From contig JAOWCC010000577.1 in assembly GCA_030867875.1 (NCBI GenBank), positions 143,336,344 through 143,400,343 of the forward strand: a DNA stretch of 64,000 bases, given 5' to 3'. Of the stretch, positions 60,301 through 64,000 are shown one piece after another (within the stretch, counting starts at the first letter, position 1; each line of letters starts with the position of its first letter). Both the position numbers and the translations under genes were made by a program. The notes under the pieces are model-generated. The model saw only the letters and a program-made list of their open reading frames with translations, was not told where the DNA came from and made no database searches. The stretch is from Actinernus sp. WN-2022 (taxonomy: Eukaryota; Cnidaria; Anthozoa; Actiniaria; Actinernidae).

Positions 60301-63288
60301 CTGAGAAATCGAAGCAAATGTTTATGTAAATCAAGTTGAAATCTGTATCACTTATTGCACATTGATTCCCTTTGTTTTTCCTTCATGAATTTAATTACTA
60401 TATTATGGTAATGTCAGTTTGAGAAATATCTTTCCAATCTAGCTTGAAAGTATGTTGTGTTTATCTAGCAGGTTGGTAAAGAAGTTTCACATGATGTTTG
60501 ACGTACTGTTTCAAAAACTCACAGCAGTGTTTTATCAGATTTACAAACACAGCCTGAATGTTTGTAGATCTGATAAAACACTGCTGTGAGTTTTTGGAAC
60601 AACTTCAAAAATGTTGATTTATAGAGTCGTGTAATTCAATTATTTTGGCGATACGACCTATTTTGGCCAAGAAAATATAAGCAAACGTTTATGTAAATGA
60701 GGACCGCATCTATATCAGATTTAGAAACACTCATTAAACATTCATTTCTTTTGTTTTTCCTCATGAATTATTAATGAGTTTTTAAACCATGATTAGAAGA
60801 TAACAGAATAACCCCAAAACTAATTACTGAAGTATTACTGAACAAACCACTATGAGCTACATGTACGTACATGTACCTCATACCATGTAAATATGTAAAT
60901 ATTAACAGCTGTCGATCAGAATGTGAAAAAAAAGGCTAGGACAGATAATTGCCTTCCCTGCTAGCAGGGGAGTACCTGTCTGGCAGGAGCATCTGTGTAA
61001 TGTTGGTCATATTATTAAATTAATAAGTAGAATTACTTTCAACTTTACCATATGCCTTAAAGCGTCACCAGGATTTTTCTGATTTTCTCCCTATACACTA
61101 AGTGATACGAAACAATGTTAATTTTCGAAGAGACAGCAAGCTAGAGTAGAAACATTAGCTAATATCAAAGATAATAGTTTAAAACTTGAAAACGTTAGCC
61201 TAACTTTTTCAAGATTTTCATAATCGGAATCCATTTCCATCCTCGCCATCTGTTGTTCGATTAGCTTCTCTGTAGCTTAGCTTTACTATTAAAGGAAACC
61301 CTTTTGATAAATCTACACCATCATTTTTTGGTTTCTTTTAGACTGTGAATACAACCGTCTCGCATCGGGAACCACATTCAAAATGTGGCCCCCGAAAGAG
61401 ACGTCTGACTGTCTTGAGACGGAAAATTCCATACTGATGACGTTATGCAGCCAGGATCTGGTCACACCATTTAATTGGATAGTATGCCTAATTATCATAT
61501 ACGAGCCAATCAAATGACGCGACCAGATCCTGGCTGCATAACGTCATCAGTATGGAATTTTCCATCTCAAGATGTAGACGTCTCTCTCAGGGGCCACGTT
61601 TTGATTGTGGTTCCGATGGGAGACGGCTGTATTTGCAGGCTAGGTTACTTTTAGTTTGAATGTAATTTTCAGCATTTCAAAGTGATGCTAAAAATAGCTG
61701 ACAATTAGTCCCTTTAATTAAATCATAGATCTGATACTGGATGGAAAAAGAAGCCTTAAACACCGAGATGTTGACAATAAAGCCCTCAAGAGAGAGCTGT
61801 CAGGTGTTATAGACCTCGTGCGAATACAGCACCTCCTACCCCCTCAAAGTGATTTACTAGAGAGTGCCATGGAGCGAGGTCTCGTAGAGAGGGGGATGCC
61901 ACTGGACATTGGAGAAGGGAGTTTTTATCCACGCTGTCCATGGATGAGAAGGAGGAACGATAAAGACTTTGTGAAACCCAGGTTATTCCTTCCCTACTAC
62001 GAAGAAGCCAAGGTAGGGTTGCTGTGCTTTACATACACCTATAAAACGTTCTAAGTTTATTTCAACTTTCAGTTCCCATATTTATGACAGCAGGGTCCGA
62101 AATTAACTTTTTCACGTAGGCAGCAACTGGCGACTAGCCAAAAAAAAATAGTCACCAAAAGACCAATTGTGGTCGGCACATTTCAAGCGACAAAGAACAT
62201 TTGCTAGCATGTTTTATTGGCTAAATTTACTTACAACATTGTGTGACTTTATGTAATGCCAGCTGGTGACTAACTCTGAAATTTTGGTTGCCAACACTCA
62301 AAATTTTGTCGCATTGGTGCCAAATAAGGCACAATTTCGGACCCTGGACAGTCATTACTGTGTGTGGTATGATGGCCAATACAGGCTTTCTTTTGTACAA
62401 CCTCATTCTAGTGTTCAGCAGTCAATAGTGAGTCTCCAGCCATACACACATACATGTTCCAGTCACTCTCTGCTGGTATGCTTGTGTTAATAATAACCTT
62501 TATGTCATACATGTACATGTTCCAGTCACTCTCTGCTGGTAAATTGCCTGTGTTAATAACCTTTATGTCATACATGTACATGTTCCAGTCCCTCTCTGCT
62601 GGTATGCTTGTGTTAATAACCTTTATGTCATACATGTACATGTTCCAGTCACTCTCTGCTGGTATGCTTGTGTTAATAATAACCGTGATGTCATACATGT
62701 ACATGTAGTCTATGTAGCATTGTTCTTTTTTGTTAACCATACATGTATGATTGATATTAATGTTAACAACCCTTGTGGTGTGCAGTTTAGAGAACCAATG
62801 TTTTCCCTTCCCGTCTCCCTTTATTCTTCCATTTACCTTAATTTATTTACTCCCCTTTCTCTTGACCAACCCTTTATCCACATTGATCTTGAATTCCAGA
62901 ATGTACATAACTGGATCTCTTCAGAAACGTTTTGACATGTAGCCTAGGCAGTTTTATGAAATTCAAATAAAAATACATCACAGTACTGTCTACATGGAAA
63001 AGGCTAACTTCCTCACTGTTGCTATGCTGATGTTTGTGTAACCCTTGCAGAGTATCCTACAAGAACGCAAAGAGGCAGAACTAGACTTGGTTCAACAACG
63101 CAAGCTTCACATGGGTAAGAGCGTGCCTGATACACTGTGCATGGTGAGTAACTCTAGCCACAGACAGCCCAACACGTCTTCAGTGTCTACAGCAAGCGTC
63201 TTTAATTTCCCTGTCCAACAAGCTGGTTCTCGTGAAAAAGAGTTTGGGACATACTGCAGATCAAAGAGGTCTCACTCCATTCCACAAG
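42363..63288 (+). CDS. BTBD7: BTBD7, BTB/POZ domain protein 7, 5' two thirds; gene runs off the right edge
   Basis: Visible coding exons are 42363-43416, 55411-55619, 57311-57389, 61730-62012 and 63051-63288. The start is the ATG at 42363, giving MGAGSS, an N-myristoylation-type start shared with vertebrate BTBD7 (MGxxxS). Residues about 108-205 form BTB domain 1 (YCSDITLVFNGVRFPVHKAIL). Residues about 215-350 form BTB domain 2 (VPCHRAILCSRSPYFRSLLL). The next exons carry the BACK-like region (CEDILHEELS; ACEQDILLSVIRWGE), then VRIQHLLPPQSDLLESAMERG and PRLFLPYYEEAK, then VPDTLCMVSNS, all in the family's order. BTBD7 is linked in vertebrates to epithelial branching and cell-adhesion dynamics. 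Exon 57311-57389 ends in phase 1 but exon 61730 needs phase 2, so at least one short exon between them is unseen. Human BTBD7 has about 1130 residues; about 620 are visible here. Confidence 0.92.
44199..44405 (+). mobile_element. tRNA-derived SINE
   Basis: It has an A box (GTGGCTCAGTTGGTAGAGCA, about 44203) and a B box (GGTTCGAATCC, about 44247) at tRNA-like spacing, followed by a non-tRNA body. The RNA polymerase III promoter looks intact. It sits in the large BTBD7 intron. Confidence 0.75.
45170..45278 (+). repeat. Short imperfect hairpin
   Basis: GATGCACAGTTGACGTCACA and AACGTGAAGAGAACA on the left are inverted on the right (TGTTCTCTTCACGTT; CATCTGTGCATC). It may be a MITE remnant. Confidence 0.5.
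45691..47495 (+). mobile_element. TIR element hosting a TTAA element
   Basis: The ends are ACCTTATTATAGGAAATTAA and its exact inverse (about 28 bp), followed inward by AATTCGCGTTAATTTA on both sides. No transposase was recognised. The target duplication is unclear. Confidence 0.65.
45767..46990 (+). mobile_element. TTAA-flanked element, Kolobok/piggyBac type
   Basis: The ends GGACGGTGC and GCACCGTCC are flanked by TTAA (45763-45766 and 46991-46994). TTAA targets are characteristic of Kolobok and piggyBac elements. Within 46082-46453 are overlapping open frames on both strands with no recognised domain. Confidence 0.65.
47795..48657 (-). mobile_element. CR1/L2-like LINE, 3' part, interrupted by an L1/Tx1-like LINE
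   Basis: The minus strand reads NYNTRYAARKKFYPPKIRTN, then GKFTFKYTATKIWETIPTSL, ending at 48170. This is the usual C-terminal end of CR1/L2/Jockey-group ORF2. The minus-strand end carries AACTTGAACTTGAACTT, a short tandem tail as in such LINEs. Its upstream part lies at 54001-54535. Confidence 0.72.
48640..48657. repeat. Target-site duplication, left copy
   Basis: TATAAGTGTATAATAAAG is repeated exactly at 53983-54000. Confidence 0.92.
48773..49753 (+). CDS. LINE ORF1 protein, 326 residues, RNA-binding coiled-coil type
   Basis: L1-type ORF1 proteins form coiled-coil trimers that bind the element RNA and act as nucleic-acid chaperones. Here residues 1-65 are rich in Ser, Lys and Arg. About 75-165 is a long heptad-rich helix (LLEDNKVMKTELKTMK through DDTADKLENLEQYTR). 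The junction LEQYTRKFNLEFHGIPEG is the usual start of the RRM-like domain, and PRPIIARFSNYKAKQKMY with RARREL marks the C-terminal domain. The end GCWTIDGNVFMR is common in such proteins. The frame is intact from the ATG at 48773 to the stop at 49753. Confidence 0.85.
   Translation: MSLNISAKSTISPKEKSSFSRRKRDELSSSDSASSPKLSRDVKFQRIESNGGATEEVFEVVKGSAEGNFEYIWSVLKDIKSNTDRLLEDNKVMKTELKTMKTEFQDLKNSLEFYIAEVDSLKNDNSTLKQTVKALENEAREFKQDLKEVTDDLDDTADKLENLEQYTRKFNLEFHGIPEGRESTERLILKIAEAVEVDLTEDDIDISHRMSVRIKAKKRPGYVGVEEQPRPIIARFSNYKAKQKMYRARRELRKFGHGEIFPDAGPLFINENLTAVKRKLFKDARKFKSDNKLQGCWTIDGNVFMRKTEESRPIKIKDIEDLDKLL
50034..53848 (+). pseudogene. LINE ORF2: endonuclease plus reverse transcriptase, broken by one frameshift
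   Basis: The first segment (50034-50426) is the N-terminal part of an APE-type endonuclease: LSLNVRGLREYTKF, FLQETHSTND, LLVNSYAPN. The second frame is open from about 50415 to 53848. It continues with WGGDFNF and NTDHSAI of the endonuclease, then reverse-transcriptase blocks (SWRPISLINVDVK, FAADFEKAFDSI, GTKQGDPISPYIF, FADD). A C-terminal Cys/His knuckle (CSRCSFC...H...C near 53475-53535) closes it. A frame change of one base near 50400-50423 separates the two. The NVRGL/LQETH style and the partner ORF1 suggest the L1/Tx1 group. No other break is seen, so this copy was recently active or has a sequencing error. Confidence 0.85.
53983..54000. repeat. Target-site duplication, right copy
   Basis: It is an exact match to 48640-48657. 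Confidence 0.92.
54001..54535 (-). mobile_element. CR1/L2-like LINE, reverse-transcriptase part
   Basis: The minus strand reads FRSYLSNRTQYVKIEN, then GIPQGSTLGPLLFLLYINDI, then FADDANIF, then NIKYLGIYLDEYLNWKSQ, the CR1/L2-group reverse-transcriptase pattern. Across the younger LINE it continues into 48657 with YLNYGSICWGNTYPTN after a one-base shift. It is 5'-truncated near 54535. Confidence 0.78.
54536..55410. other. BTBD7 intron DNA, possible old SINE
   Basis: GTGGATAGGACAG and GGTCAAGTTCAATTC near 54890-54950 resemble worn A and B boxes. An ACATGT microsatellite lies at about 55207-55233. Nothing else is seen. Confidence 0.4.
55937..56215 (+). mobile_element. MITE with GTGAATA motifs, copy 1
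   Basis: It is rich in TATTCACC/GGTGAATA in both directions, with blocks CAGTGAATATGATTTCATAT and TCCGAGCGAAGCAGCGATCA. The same blocks occur reversed at 63796-64000. Confidence 0.6.
56340..56500. repeat. Tandem repeat, about 20-bp unit
   Basis: The unit is near AGTTAATTTGATGCAAAAAC, with about seven imperfect copies. Confidence 0.75.
57434..57692 (+). mobile_element. Hairpin MITE right after BTBD7 exon 3
   Basis: Arms of about 88 bp share CTACGAATAGCAGTTTCAGC and CCTCACTTCAATGTAATGAA. It starts about 45 bp after the 57389 splice donor. Confidence 0.7.
57865..58240 (+). repeat. AGCCAATCACAGGAGCAAG repeat cluster
   Basis: Repeated AGCCAATCACAGGAGCAAGT units and inverse copies upstream (57805-57840) form an imperfect foldback related to 29025-29275. 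Confidence 0.5.
58330..59841 (+). mobile_element. TTAA-flanked element with arms of about 500 bp
   Basis: The ends CCCTTTCCCTCCTGCACCGC and their inverse are flanked by TTAA (58326-58329 and 59842-59845). The arms run roughly 58330-58826 and 59336-59841 with modest divergence. The spacer of about 500 bp has no recognised gene. TTAA suggests a Kolobok- or piggyBac-type mechanism. Confidence 0.78.
59870..60785 (+). repeat. Three partial tandem copies of a dispersed repeat
   Basis: The block TAGAGTCATGTTTTCAGTTA, then TTATGTAAATCAGGACGAAA, then TTTCCTTTGTTTT-CATGAATTATTAATGAG recurs about every 250-300 bp. Between copies are short hairpins around CAGATTTACAAACTC. Confidence 0.6.
61339..61642 (+). 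mobile_element. Hairpin MITE just upstream of BTBD7 exon 4
   Basis: The ends TAGACTGTGAATACAACC and their inverse enclose arms of about 130 bp including CCAGGATCTGGTC. It ends 87 bp before the 61730 acceptor. A diverged relative is at 5374-5615. Confidence 0.7.
62448..62712. repeat. Minisatellite, about 60-65 bp unit, four copies
   Basis: Each unit contains TACATGTTCCAGTCACTCTC, CTGGTATGCTTGTGTTAAT and TTTATGTCATACATGTACAT. It lies in the BTBD7 intron between 62012 and 63051. Confidence 0.85.
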
Positions 63289-63795
63289 GTGGGTTGTCAG
63301 TTAAGACATGCAGTAAAACCTCAGCAAACTAAGACCTTAGAATATAAAATGTACTTCCGATGGGTAGTTATGTCGTTGGTAATCTTGCCATTCACTCCTT
63401 AGCCAGTATGTATTACATGTATTACATGTATATGACAAGCTGGTATCCAAGCGTTAAAGTGCATATAAGCCCTAGCCAGTTATCTGTGATATCGATTGTA
63501 CATGAAGTGAATAGTAGTACAATGGTAGAATATTTCTTGATTTGGGTGTTCCGTCTACGAGATATAAAGGTTTAATGCTAATGATGTGATGTCATCACCG
63601 ACATCACTTATTATACAAAAGCATACTAGTAGAGACAAATTAGCTATTTTAAAATTAGCTATTTGAAGCTTGTCAAAGTGATTTTACAAAAGAACAATTC
63701 TAAATTAGAAAATAGCTTAATTCACAGGCACAAAGAAATTCAGCAAATGTCGGTGATGACGTCACATCATTAGCATATTGGAAATATAATTAACA
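63289..63795. other. BTBD7 intron, no further exon in the window
   Basis: The donor GTGGGT follows 63288. I see no segment matching the conserved downstream part of BTBD7 before 64000. Confidence 0.5.
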
Positions 63796-64000
63796 ATTAT
63801 TCACCTAAGTGGAGGTGAATAGTAGTGGATAAATATCCACCACTATTCACCGACACTGAGGTAAATAGTTGTTTTAGTATATACCACACTGCAGGTGAAT
63901 AGCAAGCACCAAATAGTTATTTATTTTCTGTCAAAAAAAACTCGCGCAAGATGATCGCTGCTTCGCTCGGAGGTGAATATGAAATCATATTCACTGTTTG
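63796..64000 (-). mobile_element. MITE with GTGAATA motifs, copy 2, cut by the window end
   Basis: It is the reverse-oriented relative of 55937-56215 and continues past the right edge. Confidence 0.6.

Noticed and set aside
62408..62740. 110-codon minus-strand and 84-codon plus-strand repeat proteins (MYMYDIKVINTS units)
   Set aside because: They are translations of the minisatellite.

Overview
The window looks like nuclear DNA of an early-branching animal, most likely an anthozoan cnidarian such as a stony coral. The taxon is inferred from overall style: AT-rich DNA, GT-AG introns, animal-type orthologues, and dense small DNA transposons and LINEs. It is not proven by any single marker. Four spliced genes can be read. 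BBS9 (minus strand, 5' end only) and ZNHIT3 (plus strand, complete) sit head to head, with 343 bp between their start codons. A complete eight-exon minus-strand gene at 27.4-38.6 kb encodes a single-pass membrane receptor: signal peptide, Ig-like domain, two C-type lectin domains, transmembrane helix, short tail. BTBD7 (plus strand) starts at 42.4 kb and runs off the right edge.

Most of the rest is transposon-derived. From 1 to 14.6 kb the BBS9 and ZNHIT3 introns hold two Harbinger-type MITEs, a roughly 2.2 kb repeat, a C/G-tract element and a MITE with a 9-bp target-site duplication (TSD). From 14.6 to 27.4 kb lies a nested block: a perfect 180+180 bp hairpin, then a TIR element (15712-21026) split by a 3.66 kb foldback element (16272-19935). 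One arm of the foldback holds a truncated LINE. Beyond it is an inverted copy of the 7-9 kb repeat, itself interrupted by a small MITE.

The lectin-receptor introns hold several hairpin MITEs, a hAT-like element and a LINE tail. The first coding intron of BTBD7 (43.4-55.4 kb) holds a tRNA-derived SINE, a TTAA element inside another TIR element, and a nearly intact L1/Tx1-like LINE. That LINE has inserted into an older, oppositely oriented CR1/L2-like LINE and made an 18-bp TSD. The remaining BTBD7 introns carry a 1.5 kb TTAA-flanked element with arms of about 500 bp, tandem repeats and a minisatellite.

The cellular genes do not form a pathway. BBS9 is a BBSome (cilium) subunit, ZNHIT3 is a snoRNP-assembly zinc finger, BTBD7 is a BTB regulator of epithelial behaviour, and the lectin protein is a probable glycan-binding surface receptor. 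The most unusual items are the double-lectin Ig receptor, the foldback element with tandem-repeat arms, and the datable nested insertions. All reading was by eye. Exon borders rest on splice-site phase and remembered family similarity, not on searches.
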